DNA of 64,000 nt from an uncultured Sphingomonadaceae bacterium (GTDB taxonomy: Bacteria; Pseudomonadota; Alphaproteobacteria; Sphingomonadales; Sphingomonadaceae), in contig CANMEE010000001.1 of NCBI GenBank assembly GCA_947496865.1, forward strand, positions 124,001 to 188,000, in the 5' to 3' direction. The notes beneath the pieces were generated by a model. It searched no databases. It was not told the DNA's origin and saw only the letters and a list, made by a program, of their open reading frames with translations. Position 1 is the first letter of the stretch. Every line of letters starts with the position of its first letter. Positions 16,264 through 24,892 of this stretch are shown one piece after another. The translations under genes and the position numbers were made by a program.

Positions 16264-16661
16264 CATTTGATCCCGGTAGTCTTGCTGATTTATTGCTGAT
16301 TGCTCCTTTCCATCGCTGGTTAGGTTTGAAAATTGTTCAGCAAAGCGACGATCACTTGGAACTGGAAATGCCGTGGCGGGACGAGCTTGTATCTAATCCC
16401 GCGATAGGAGCCGCACACGGCGGTATATTGGCATCTCTGATCGATTTAACCGGGCTTTATACGATTATCGCTGTGGGCGGCCTTGCCAAAGCAACCGCAG
16501 ATTTGAGGGTAGATTATCATCGCCCGGCTACCAAAGGCCCGCTTCGTGCAACTGGACAAGTTATCAAGCTGGGGAAAACGATAAGTACGGCAGAAACACA
16601 CATATTGGATGCCGATGGCCGATTGGTTGCGAGCGGGCGCGGGGCATATTTGAGCGCGTAA
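16260..16661 (+). CDS. Hotdog-fold thioesterase (PaaI-like)
   Basis: 133 aa, single hotdog domain. Family marks are FHRWLGL near the N-terminus, then NPAIGAAHGGILASLID (HGG motif, active-site Asp in the following helix) and DLRVDYHRPA. Such enzymes hydrolyse aryl- or acyl-CoA thioesters. It overlaps the hydrolase by 4 bp, and its stop directly abuts the adaptor start, so the operon is tightly coupled. Confidence 0.88.
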   Translation: MTFDPGSLADLLLIAPFHRWLGLKIVQQSDDHLELEMPWRDELVSNPAIGAAHGGILASLIDLTGLYTIIAVGGLAKATADLRVDYHRPATKGPLRATGQVIKLGKTISTAETHILDADGRLVASGRGAYLSA

Positions 16662-17780
16662 ATGATTATCAAAAATATCATATTGCTGTTTTCTTTAGCT
16701 ATAACAACCTTCCTATCCGGCTGCTCGAATGACGATAGCGGCGATGCAAGCAATGATGCCATCCAGCAAAATGCTGTACTCGAAGTCGACATTCTGACAG
16801 CGAAATCCGAACCTTTAGCCGATCCCGTTGAGGTTTTTGGCACGATTGCGGCCAAGCAAAGCAGCGCAATTGGCGCTCTCGTCGAGGGGCCACTTGAGAC
16901 CATGTTTGTGACGGTTGGGGATAGAGTTAAGAAGGGACAAGCGCTTTTTCAGATCAGGCAAGCAGATTATAAAAGACGTGTTGCAGAAGCATCCGCAGCG
17001 CTGCGTTTAACGGAAGCACAGGCTATACAGGCCCAGCGCCAATATGACCGCGTAATTGCGCTTGCCCCGAGAGGCTTCGTGTCAAAAGCGCAAGTCGAAC
17101 AGGTCGAAACGGACTTAGCCGTCGCCAGAGCACAAGTATCTCAATCACAATCCGTACTGGCCACCGCTAAACAAGCCCTTCGCGACACTATTGCACGTGC
17201 CCCATATAACGGCGTTGTGACTGCTAGAATGGTCGACGAGGGGTCCTATCTCAACAACCGTTTTTCAATGGGCGAACAATCCTCAGCATTGCAATTACAG
17301 GAGTTGGGAATAGTTGCGGCAATCGTCAGTGCTCCGCAGGCCCGCGTTGATGATCTTAAGCTCAATCAAAGTGCAAAGGTTTACATTGATGGCTTTGATG
17401 AGCCTTTCGAAAGCTATGTTTTCATCATAAATGATCGAGTTAATCCAGAATCCCGGACAGTCGAATTGCGGTTGCCAATAAGAAATCCTGACTATCGGAT
17501 CAGTAGCGGACTTGGAGCGCGCGCACTAATCGAAACGCCTCCAGAAAACGTGATTATTCTGCCTAGATCAACAGTTAAAGGCGACAGCGCTGCTGCATAT
17601 ATATTCTTGTTTGAGAAAGGCATTGCACGTCGACGGGATATAGGGATCGAAAGCATAGATTTTGAACGGGTAAAGATCACCCAGGGCGTCCAGAGCGGCG
17701 ACAAAATTATCAAAAACCCACCATCTACTTTGCGGGACGGACAAAAAGTAGAGCGCAAGCAAAGAAAGTCTGCAAGCTAA
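16662..17780 (+). CDS. RND efflux periplasmic adaptor lipoprotein
   Basis: 372-aa membrane-fusion protein linking an RND pump to an outer-membrane channel. The signal peptide has lipobox LSGC with acylated C21. A biotinyl-lipoyl half (VEVFGTIAAKQSS, VKKGQALFQI), an alpha-helical hairpin (about 110-180), the second lipoyl half (APYNGVVTARMVDEGSYL), a beta-barrel and a membrane-proximal domain follow in normal order. The ATG immediately follows the thioesterase stop. Confidence 0.93.
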   Translation: MIIKNIILLFSLAITTFLSGCSNDDSGDASNDAIQQNAVLEVDILTAKSEPLADPVEVFGTIAAKQSSAIGALVEGPLETMFVTVGDRVKKGQALFQIRQADYKRRVAEASAALRLTEAQAIQAQRQYDRVIALAPRGFVSKAQVEQVETDLAVARAQVSQSQSVLATAKQALRDTIARAPYNGVVTARMVDEGSYLNNRFSMGEQSSALQLQELGIVAAIVSAPQARVDDLKLNQSAKVYIDGFDEPFESYVFIINDRVNPESRTVELRLPIRNPDYRISSGLGARALIETPPENVIILPRSTVKGDSAAAYIFLFEKGIARRRDIGIESIDFERVKITQGVQSGDKIIKNPPSTLRDGQKVERKQRKSAS

Positions 17781-17784
17781 GCTG

Positions 17785-20700
17785 ATGTGGATTTCCGATG
17801 TCTCGATCCGGCGTCCAGTTTTCGCGACAATGGTAATTGCTTCGCTTGTCGTTCTGGGCCTGTTGAGTTTTGGGAGATTAGGTGTTGATCTGTTCCCCAA
17901 AATCGAATTTCCTTATGTTTCGGTGACCACGACTTTGCCCGGTGCTTCTCCAGATACGGTTGAAACTGAAATAACCGACATTATCGAGGAAGAGGTCAAT
18001 AGCGTTTCTGGAATTCGGCAAATGCGTTCAGTCAGCGCGGAAGGCGTCAGCCAGGTCGTTTTAGAGTTTGAGTTATCGGAAGATGCCGACGTGAAAGCTC
18101 AAGATGTGCGGGATCGGGTGGCCAGCATATTGAGTAATCTACCAGAAGATTCTGACGCGCCAGTTGTCGAAAAGCTTGATCCCGATGCGGCACCAATATT
18201 GTCGCTGCTGATAGCAGGAGATGCGCCCGTTCGAGAACTCACAGTCTTTGCCGATGAGGTTGTCAAAGAAAGGTTGCAACGCATTCGCGGTGTAGGCTCC
18301 ATTTCAATTGTAGGCGGGCGAGAGAGAGAAATGCGGGTCTGGCTTGATCCCGCAAAGATGCGTGCAAGCAATGTCAGCACGGACAATGTTATCACGGCAT
18401 TGAGAAGCGAAAATGCCGAATTGCCGGGCGGCCGCCTTGAGATTGACGGTCGCACCAAGCAATATGGAACCAGAACATTGGCGGAAGCCAATACAGCCTC
18501 GGAATTTGGCGATCTCGCGGTGGAATATAGACCCAACGGACAGGTCACCCGCATCCGCGATATTGGCCGTGTCGAAGATTCTGTAGAGGATGAAACTAGC
18601 TATGCTCAATTAAATGGTCGCCCCGGAGTTGTGCTTGAGGTTCGCAAGCAATCTGGAAGCAATACCGTAGAAATGAGCAAGGCAATTAAAGCGGAAATTG
18701 AGCAGATCAAAGATCGATTGCCGAGCGGCGTTGAAATTGTTGTCACGAGAGAAACCGCAAGGTTTATCGAATCGGCTATTGGTGATGTTCTCTTTGATTT
18801 GATGATCGCTGTAATATTGGTTGTTATTGTCACATTCTTTTTTCTGCTTAGCTGGCGGGCAACGTTCATTGTTATGTTAGCCATCCCAACGTCAGTTATT
18901 GCTACGTTTGCTGCCTTTGCGGCCTTCGATTTTACACTTAATTTCATGACATTATTGGCGTTGACGGTTGCGATTGGATTGCTTGTTGATGATGCTATCG
19001 TGGTTGTTGAAGCTGTGCAAAGTGATGTCGATGAAGGCGCTGATCCAATGGAGGCGGCACCAAAAGCAACCAAACGCGTCGCTTTGGCGGTGCTTGCCGG
19101 GACATTCGCCACATTGGCTGTTTTTGTGCCCATCGCCTTTATGGACGGATTAGTAGGACGCTTCTTTCTTCAATATGGTTTAGCGATTGTATTTTCGGTT
19201 AGCGTGTCATTACTGGTTGCGCTGACCTTGTCTCCTATGCTTGCCTCGCGCTTCCTCAAATCGGAAAAAGAAAAAACAGGCTGGTTAGGACAAATTGAGA
19301 TCTTCCACGAGAATATGCGGAAGCGTTATGAAAAGCTTGTAGGTTGGTCGATCAGAAGACGATATCTCGTTTTTTTGGGAGCAATCATAAGCCTTTTGAT
19401 CGGAGGTCTTTTTGCAGGTATGGTTCCTGCCACGTTCATGCCACTCACAGATAGGTCAGAGTTCCTCGCAAGTGTTGAACTACCTTTGGGAACGGGGATT
19501 GAAACTGCTAAAGAGGCATCGTTGCTTGCCGACCAGGCATTGCGCAAAATTGAAGATGTAGAATATGTGTTTGTTACCGCTGGAGCAGGAACAAATCAGA
19601 AAACCAATCTGCTCGATTTTTATGTTGATCTCACACCTAAACAAGGTCGATCGGTCAAACAGGGTGCGATCATGGACCAAGCCCGTGAGATCCTTGCAAA
19701 GACGCTACCAGAAGCCAAGGATATATCCGCTGTAGAAGTGCCGTGGGTTTCCGGTGCCGGTGTGGGATCGGCTCAGATAGAGCTGATTATTTCGGGTTCT
19801 GATCTTACAACCATTAATGAATATGCCGGCATCTTGGCGGCAAAAATGCGCGCTTCGCCGGAATTGGTGGATGTTGCCTCTACTTATGAAGGCGGCAGAC
19901 CGGAATTGCAGATTAGGTTAGACCGAAATCGGGCAGCAGATTTAGGGGTAACGGCGCGGGACGTCGCTGCAGCATCGCAGACTTTAATCGGCGGGAGAGA
20001 CGCGGGAACATTTGAAGCAGAAGGTAGGCGCTATGATGTTAGAGTTCGAGTCGATGAAGATAAACGGCAAACTTTGAATGACGTTGCCCGGCTCCCCGTC
20101 CGATCAGGGAGCGGGAGTTTAATAGACTTGGCTGCAGTTGCAGATATTGAGGTTGCGGACAGCCCATCTCAGATTGATCGCGTAGACCGAGCCAGGCAAA
20201 TCACAATCATGGCAAACACACCGCCCGGCGTAGCATTAAGTGTCGCTGTTGCTCAGGTTGACAAAATTTTGGCTAGTCATCCCCCACCTGAAGGAATGTC
20301 GACCAAAATGGAAGGTATGGCGCGGAGATTGGCAGACACGACTTCTGCTATATTGCTCGCATTCGCGCTTGCATTTATTGCCCTATACATTGTCCTTGCC
20401 AGCCAATTTGACAGCTTTGGACAACCTGTCCTGATCATGCTTACCGCCCCTCTTTCCTTTTCCGGGGCGTTTATTGCGCTTTGGCTTTCCAATCAGGAAT
20501 TGAGCATGTTCGCCCAGATTGGCTTGATCGCCTTGATGGGCATCGTGATGAAAAACGGGATTCTTCTGGTAGACCTTGCAAATGATTATCGAAGAAATGG
20601 TATGAGCGCGGCAGATGCTATGCAAAAGGCCGCTCCCGAACGGCTCAGGCCTGTGCTAATGACGGCTTTGGCGGCAATTTTCGGCATGATGCCGGTTGCT

Positions 20701-20892
20701 TTTGCTCAGTCGGATGGCGCTGAATGGCGCAATGCCATGGGCTTCATCATTATCGGCGGCTTGGCGACATCGACTTTTTTAACATTGTTGGTCGTGCCTG
20801 CTGCGTATGCTTTGCCCGATGACTATGCTCGGTTAAAAACCCTAGTTCGCGCAAAGCTATCAGGAGAATTTTGGAAAGAACGCCGCGCTTAA
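17785..20892 (+). CDS. RND efflux permease (AcrB/HAE-1-like)
   Basis: 1035 aa, full length for a proton-driven RND transporter. The N-terminus MWISDVSIRRPVFATMVIAS is the classic first membrane helix. Periplasmic porter domains follow. The proton-relay region reads LLVDDAIVVVEAV with paired aspartates (about residue 399), and the second half has matching repeats. With the adaptor gene 4 bp upstream it forms the inner-membrane pump. No outer-membrane factor gene lies in the operon, so a TolC-like channel must come from elsewhere. The operon probably exports lipophilic compounds or products of the two upstream hydrolases. Confidence 0.95.
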   Translation: MWISDVSIRRPVFATMVIASLVVLGLLSFGRLGVDLFPKIEFPYVSVTTTLPGASPDTVETEITDIIEEEVNSVSGIRQMRSVSAEGVSQVVLEFELSEDADVKAQDVRDRVASILSNLPEDSDAPVVEKLDPDAAPILSLLIAGDAPVRELTVFADEVVKERLQRIRGVGSISIVGGREREMRVWLDPAKMRASNVSTDNVITALRSENAELPGGRLEIDGRTKQYGTRTLAEANTASEFGDLAVEYRPNGQVTRIRDIGRVEDSVEDETSYAQLNGRPGVVLEVRKQSGSNTVEMSKAIKAEIEQIKDRLPSGVEIVVTRETARFIESAIGDVLFDLMIAVILVVIVTFFFLLSWRATFIVMLAIPTSVIATFAAFAAFDFTLNFMTLLALTVAIGLLVDDAIVVVEAVQSDVDEGADPMEAAPKATKRVALAVLAGTFATLAVFVPIAFMDGLVGRFFLQYGLAIVFSVSVSLLVALTLSPMLASRFLKSEKEKTGWLGQIEIFHENMRKRYEKLVGWSIRRRYLVFLGAIISLLIGGLFAGMVPATFMPLTDRSEFLASVELPLGTGIETAKEASLLADQALRKIEDVEYVFVTAGAGTNQKTNLLDFYVDLTPKQGRSVKQGAIMDQAREILAKTLPEAKDISAVEVPWVSGAGVGSAQIELIISGSDLTTINEYAGILAAKMRASPELVDVASTYEGGRPELQIRLDRNRAADLGVTARDVAAASQTLIGGRDAGTFEAEGRRYDVRVRVDEDKRQTLNDVARLPVRSGSGSLIDLAAVADIEVADSPSQIDRVDRARQITIMANTPPGVALSVAVAQVDKILASHPPPEGMSTKMEGMARRLADTTSAILLAFALAFIALYIVLASQFDSFGQPVLIMLTAPLSFSGAFIALWLSNQELSMFAQIGLIALMGIVMKNGILLVDLANDYRRNGMSAADAMQKAAPERLRPVLMTALAAIFGMMPVAFAQSDGAEWRNAMGFIIIGGLATSTFLTLLVVPAAYALPDDYARLKTLVRAKLSGEFWKERRA

Positions 20893-21094
20893 TCAACTTA
20901 GACATCGTAGTTGAGTTCTCATTTTCGTTTGACAATTCCAGCAATCCGATGACGAGCGCATATGATCGACAGAGCGAATAAGAGGTTGGTTTAATGTCTG
21001 CTTTCGGGATAAAGCGGAATCCGTCGGAACGTCCGACGTTGGGGCGCTTTGCAGACCGGCAGCTTCCGCATTCCTAATGTCCGCTTTTGCGCCC

Positions 21095-21144
21095 ATAGCC
21101 GACATTAGCGTTGTGACCGCAATATCCCGAAAGCTGACGTTCAG
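21095..21144 (+). repeat. 50-bp direct repeat, right copy; gap 20893-21157
   Basis: Second copy of the 14541-14590 repeat, same orientation, just after the RND gene. The 265-bp gap also holds an inverted relative (CTTTCGGGATAAAGCGG at about 21001-21017) and a TGTCCGCTTTTGCGCCCATAG unit. No gene is seen in the gap. Confidence 0.75.
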
Positions 21145-21157
21145 ATTGATTTTCTAA

Positions 21158-22084
21158 CTAAACCAACGGCCGTTGTTTTCCATCGCCGGTTATCCAAATA
21201 TCAACCAATGGCCCTTTGGTCTCCAGCTCATCGGCTGTGGTATACCAAAAAATGCCTTTGGGCGCTTGCTCCACAACCTGATCACATACGCCGCGCATTT
21301 TTGTTACCCGCTCTGGAGTGCCTTTGATCACAAACAGCACCCGAAAATTGTTAAAGCCATACAATTCCGTATGTAATTTTCGTCGATACGCATCGGCATA
21401 ACAACGGTGCTTTTGAGCGATCGATGATGCCAATCTATTCGCCTTAATGAAGTCCTCGCTGCTGTTGTCCCACTCGAGAAAGCAAAGGCTATCTTGCCTC
21501 TTTCCAGCCACGGTACGGGAGATGGTGAACGTGTAATCTGGATCGGTGCCGCGTTCTACCATGACGCCACGTTGCTCTGTCATGGTCGGCAATCGATAGG
21601 ACTTCAACCCGGACGGCCAATCGGTTTGGGCTAGCAGCTCATCTTGGTGTGACATAAACAAGCCATCGCCTGTCGCTACCGCTCCTTCAAAGTGCAGCAC
21701 AGTATCAACCACTCCAACTTGATGTGCCAACCGCTCCGAACTTTTCAGTTTGTTGGCGGTGCGCCACCCCTTCCCTTTCGGGAACCGAACTCCGTCGTTG
21801 TCGGCTAACCATTTAGCTCCATTTTGCCCAAGCGCGTGAACGGTGTGTCGCTTCTTTTCATACGCATATGTTTTTTGTTGCACATCCGGTCGGTCGAGAA
21901 AGTCATGAGCGTAGAGCTGCAAAAGGCGATCATTCAATTTTGAACGACTTGTCGATCCCGATAACAATGCTGCCTGATCTGTGGTGATAAAACGAAACCG
22001 ATGGACGGCTCTAATCCAAAGCATGTCACGTTCGGTTAGCTGGATATTTCCTTTTGGTTCCGGTTTTTTTAGAGTGCGTTGCAT
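21158..22084 (-). CDS. Replication-relaxation family protein
   Basis: 308 aa. An N-terminal winged helix (about 17-70, LTERDMLWIRAVHRFRFITTDQAALLSGS) is typical of the replication-relaxation family found on plasmids and integrative elements. A larger C-terminal domain has GVMVERGTDPDYTF and LFVIKGTPERVTKM strands suggestive of a nuclease-like fold, with no catalytic set I can assign. It shares a leftward direction and a matching palindromic operator with the degenerate ATPase gene upstream. A role in replication or transfer initiation is inferred from family context. Confidence 0.75.
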   Translation of the reverse strand: MQRTLKKPEPKGNIQLTERDMLWIRAVHRFRFITTDQAALLSGSTSRSKLNDRLLQLYAHDFLDRPDVQQKTYAYEKKRHTVHALGQNGAKWLADNDGVRFPKGKGWRTANKLKSSERLAHQVGVVDTVLHFEGAVATGDGLFMSHQDELLAQTDWPSGLKSYRLPTMTEQRGVMVERGTDPDYTFTISRTVAGKRQDSLCFLEWDNSSEDFIKANRLASSIAQKHRCYADAYRRKLHTELYGFNNFRVLFVIKGTPERVTKMRGVCDQVVEQAPKGIFWYTTADELETKGPLVDIWITGDGKQRPLV

Positions 22085-22143
22085 ACCTTCATTATATCCT
22101 ATTCGCCGTACGCAAATTACTCATTTCTCACACCTAATTTAGA

Positions 22144-22161
22144 GTGCTAGACGTCTAACAC
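22144..22161. promoter_or_regulatory. Palindromic operator, copy 1
   Basis: GTGCTAGACGTCTAACAC, an 18-bp palindrome with one mismatch, 60 bp upstream of the replication-relaxation start. It shares 17 of 18 bases with the perfect copy at 23595-23612. No other copy was noticed in the window. Confidence 0.7.
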
Positions 22162-22175
22162 CCCTTCTCAGAAAA

Positions 22176-23411
22176 TCAAAATCGTTCCAAAAAACTGGTG
22201 ATCTTTTTCTCAATCTTTTGCCGTGGCACCCCAAGCGCACGGTCGGAGCGTTTCATTATTGCCTGACGTTGCCCAAACGGAGCTGGTAGCGGCTTGGTGA
22301 GCTTCAGTGGGTGCCTATAATTCGAAACCGCTAGCTGGTCTTCACCCAACGTAAGGAGGGCGTTTTCAGTTCCAGGCAAACGATACCGTGGAATCAAATG
22401 CGACACATCATCGCCAGCCACTCGGAAAGAAATGATCGTTTCGGCAGACAATAAATCAGACCGTTGCTCCATCGATAAACCACCAATTTGATTGACGGAC
22501 GCCACAATACCGGCTGCACCGTATCTCCCCTGAAGCATACACCCGGTAATGGCGACATGTACTTGGTCGGCCGCTGGGATATATACGTAAAACGGCCAAC
22601 CGCTGCTGCGCTTGTCCAAAACTGATTGAAAACGAGTGGTCAATAGACAGGCGAAAAGTCGGGCAGTTTCCCTTCCCAATTTGGTGTGATCGAGATCAGC
22701 GATCAGAATTTGCCCTTTCCCTACCACCCGCTCGATATCAAGCGCGCCCTTGACCTGGCCGAGTACATTTCGCAAAACTGGGTCAGATAAGAAGGCTCGC
22801 AACCTGGTTAAAACCGGCTGTGGCTTATCTCTCCGATCACTTTTCGACCAGCCGCTAAACTCAGTCCAAAATCGCCGAGTCAACGGATCGGAGCATTGCA
22901 ATAACAAACGGCCACGATAGTCGTCGTTGGTGAGCAAAGCGTACATACCAAGCAACGTCCCGTCTGGACTATCCAGAAGCAATCGGGATGACGATCGCAA
23001 CAAGTCGAGCAATAACGGCGTGCGGTCATAGTCCAAATCCCAAATCGCTTTAAAAAGCTCCATAATATCCTGGCTAACTCGTGATCGATCGGCTTCAGGA
23101 ATGCCCCGAAATGGATTGAATCCAACCACCCGCGACGGATTAGCTGGCTGCATATAAAAAGTTTGGTGCGCTCGATGATTGGGGATTGCATCAAGCAGAG
23201 GCTCGGCAAACTTGCCGGTTGTGTCGATGATGGCCAGGCCAGCACCAGCTGCAACGTCTTGCACCATCATATTCCACATAAGATTATGTTGAAGTGGCGT
23301 CCGCATCCCAACCACCAAGACATGATTGAGTCGGTCTACCGAGTGCAAAAAATGAGACCGCGGGTCATGAACCGACGTTTCTTTGGCAATACGAATTGAT
23401 TGATCTGACAT
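22176..23411 (-). CDS. Degenerate TraD/VirD4-like ATPase
   Basis: 411 aa from ATG 23411; an ORF extension to ATG 23504 adds 31 residues. The fold order matches VirD4/TraG proteins: a P-loop-equivalent strand (LVVGMRTPLQHNLMW), AIIDTTGKFAEPLL, GFNPFRG, and a Walker-B-equivalent FYVYIPAADQVHV. The Walker A lacks GK(S/T), and Walker B has Pro-Ala-Ala where Asp-Glu is expected, so ATP hydrolysis is unlikely. It may be a structural or regulatory partner for the intact ATPase at 11586-13265. It is flanked on both sides by the same palindromic operator. Confidence 0.72.
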   Translation of the reverse strand: MSDQSIRIAKETSVHDPRSHFLHSVDRLNHVLVVGMRTPLQHNLMWNMMVQDVAAGAGLAIIDTTGKFAEPLLDAIPNHRAHQTFYMQPANPSRVVGFNPFRGIPEADRSRVSQDIMELFKAIWDLDYDRTPLLLDLLRSSSRLLLDSPDGTLLGMYALLTNDDYRGRLLLQCSDPLTRRFWTEFSGWSKSDRRDKPQPVLTRLRAFLSDPVLRNVLGQVKGALDIERVVGKGQILIADLDHTKLGRETARLFACLLTTRFQSVLDKRSSGWPFYVYIPAADQVHVAITGCMLQGRYGAAGIVASVNQIGGLSMEQRSDLLSAETIISFRVAGDDVSHLIPRYRLPGTENALLTLGEDQLAVSNYRHPLKLTKPLPAPFGQRQAIMKRSDRALGVPRQKIEKKITSFLERF

Positions 23412-23594
23412 AGTTCTAGGCCATCTTCCGGCCAGAACGTCCGAGCGATAGGAATGTGTGGTAATCCAAGTGCTCGGCTTCCCCTCTCCGGGCCAGGGTG
23501 GCATGAATGGCTACAGCCACCAAGACGACTACGAATCGTCACGGGTACGAAAGATGGCCTAGAACTATCGAGCACAAGTTGGCTAATGAAAGGG

Positions 23595-23612
23595 GTGTTA
23601 GACGTCTAACAC
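23595..23612. promoter_or_regulatory. Palindromic operator, copy 2 (perfect)
   Basis: GTGTTAGACGTCTAACAC is a perfect 18-bp palindrome (20 bp counting the outer G/C). It lies between the leftward ATPase gene and the rightward primase gene, so it could control both. The roughly 390-bp divergent gap (23412-23804) otherwise holds no credible gene. The only frame here (23507-23845) has no coding character and overlaps the primase. Confidence 0.75.
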
Positions 23613-23804
23613 CTAAAACCGTCCACACCCTCGCTTTCGCTCGGCGGTTTTATCGCCCGGTTGCGTTTTGGGGTAGAAATAGAAAACTGGTGCGCTCGAA
23701 AGAACCAGAACAATACCAATATTGTACCGCGTCAACTTCCGCGAACCTAGAAAATAAATATAATAACTTCAGAGTGTTAATCAAATCATATGGAGGAACC
23801 AAAC

Positions 23805-24848
23805 ATGCCCCGCTCTGGATTATTAGACTTCACGGCAATCCGTAACGATACTGGTTTTCAGGCAGTGCTTGATTACTATCAACTTCGCCCGGAACGACCA
23901 GGCGATAAGCAAGTGAAAATCAACTGTCCCTTTCACGATGACGCGTCACCATCCTGCTCGATCAATATTGAAAAAGGGATTTTCAATTGCTTCGGCTGTA
24001 CGGCTGAAGGCAACGTGCTTGATTTCATCGCCGGGATGGAAGACGTTGGTGAGAAAGGCACGTTCAAAGCAGCGCAAAAAGCCTTGGAGATAATCGGCGC
24101 GTCGGTCGATGATTACCGGAAAAACGGCCACGAAAACAGCAAGCCCAAAACTGGCCGCAAAAGGGCCAAAGCGGCAAAGCCGGCCCGGAAGTCGTCAAAG
24201 CCCGTTAAATCGTCAAAAAACGGCGTCTCGGACGCCTCAGACGATGAAAAAATGCCGACCACCAATCCGGTACTCGATATTTCTCTGACCCTAGATCGTG
24301 AACATGAATTTCTGGCTTCGCGTAAGGTGTCGTCGGAACTCGCCGCCGAATTTGGGATCGGCCATTGTCGTACCGGCATTATGAAAAATCGCATTGCAGT
24401 GCCAATTCATAATGCGGCCGGCGAACTCGTTGCCTACTCCGGACGGTGGGCAGATGATGATATCCCGGATGACCAGATAAAGTACAAACTGCCGAAGGGG
24501 TTCAACAAGTCGTTGGAACTCTTCAATCTGCATCGCGCGATCGCAATGGGGATGACTTACATCGTCATCGTCGAGGGATATTGGTCAACGCTCCGGCTGC
24601 ACGCTGCTGGCGTGCCAACCGTTGCTCTCATGGGAACAAGTATTTCTAAAGCCCAAGTGCAACTTTTGGTCGGCGCTGGTGTTCGCCATGCAATCTTGAT
24701 CCTGGACGGAGATAAGGCCGGCGATGAAGCCACGCCGGCTGCCGTCGCTGCTCTTGCTCAAGCCGTTTATGTAAAAACCGTGACTTTACCCGAAGGGGTA
24801 AAGCCCGACACGATGGAGGATTCCATCGTGCACCGCCTTGTGCGGTAA
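23805..24848 (+). CDS. CHC2 zinc-finger / TOPRIM DNA primase
   Basis: 347 aa, DnaG-like primase, probably for element replication. A CHC2 zinc finger has C41, H44, C62 and C65 (CPFH...CFGC). A Lys/Ala/Ser-rich linker follows (about 113-145). The TOPRIM domain has E257 in IVIVEGYWS and D301/D303 in LILDGDKAG. It is much shorter than host DnaG (about 600 aa) and lacks the helicase-binding domain. The start is ATG 23805, with GGAGGA 7 bp upstream. The ATG at 23790 overlaps that ribosome site and is less likely. A strong terminator follows. Confidence 0.9.
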   Translation: MPRSGLLDFTAIRNDTGFQAVLDYYQLRPERPGDKQVKINCPFHDDASPSCSINIEKGIFNCFGCTAEGNVLDFIAGMEDVGEKGTFKAAQKALEIIGASVDDYRKNGHENSKPKTGRKRAKAAKPARKSSKPVKSSKNGVSDASDDEKMPTTNPVLDISLTLDREHEFLASRKVSSELAAEFGIGHCRTGIMKNRIAVPIHNAAGELVAYSGRWADDDIPDDQIKYKLPKGFNKSLELFNLHRAIAMGMTYIVIVEGYWSTLRLHAAGVPTVALMGTSISKAQVQLLVGAGVRHAILILDGDKAGDEATPAAVAALAQAVYVKTVTLPEGVKPDTMEDSIVHRLVR

Positions 24849-24853
24849 ATCTT

Positions 24854-24888
24854 AAAAAGCCCTGTCTGCATAGCAGGGCTTTTTCCTT
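24854..24888 (+). terminator. Rho-independent terminator after primase
   Basis: AAAAAGCCCTG (24854-24864) pairs perfectly with CAGGGCTTTTT (24874-24884) around a 9-base loop and runs into T residues. The A-stem makes it usable from both strands. Confidence 0.9.
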
Positions 24889-24892
24889 TGCT

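Noticed and set aside
23507..23845. 112-codon rightward ORF before the primase
   Set aside because: It overlaps the operator, both promoters and the primase start, has no ribosome site, and its translation has no protein-like pattern.
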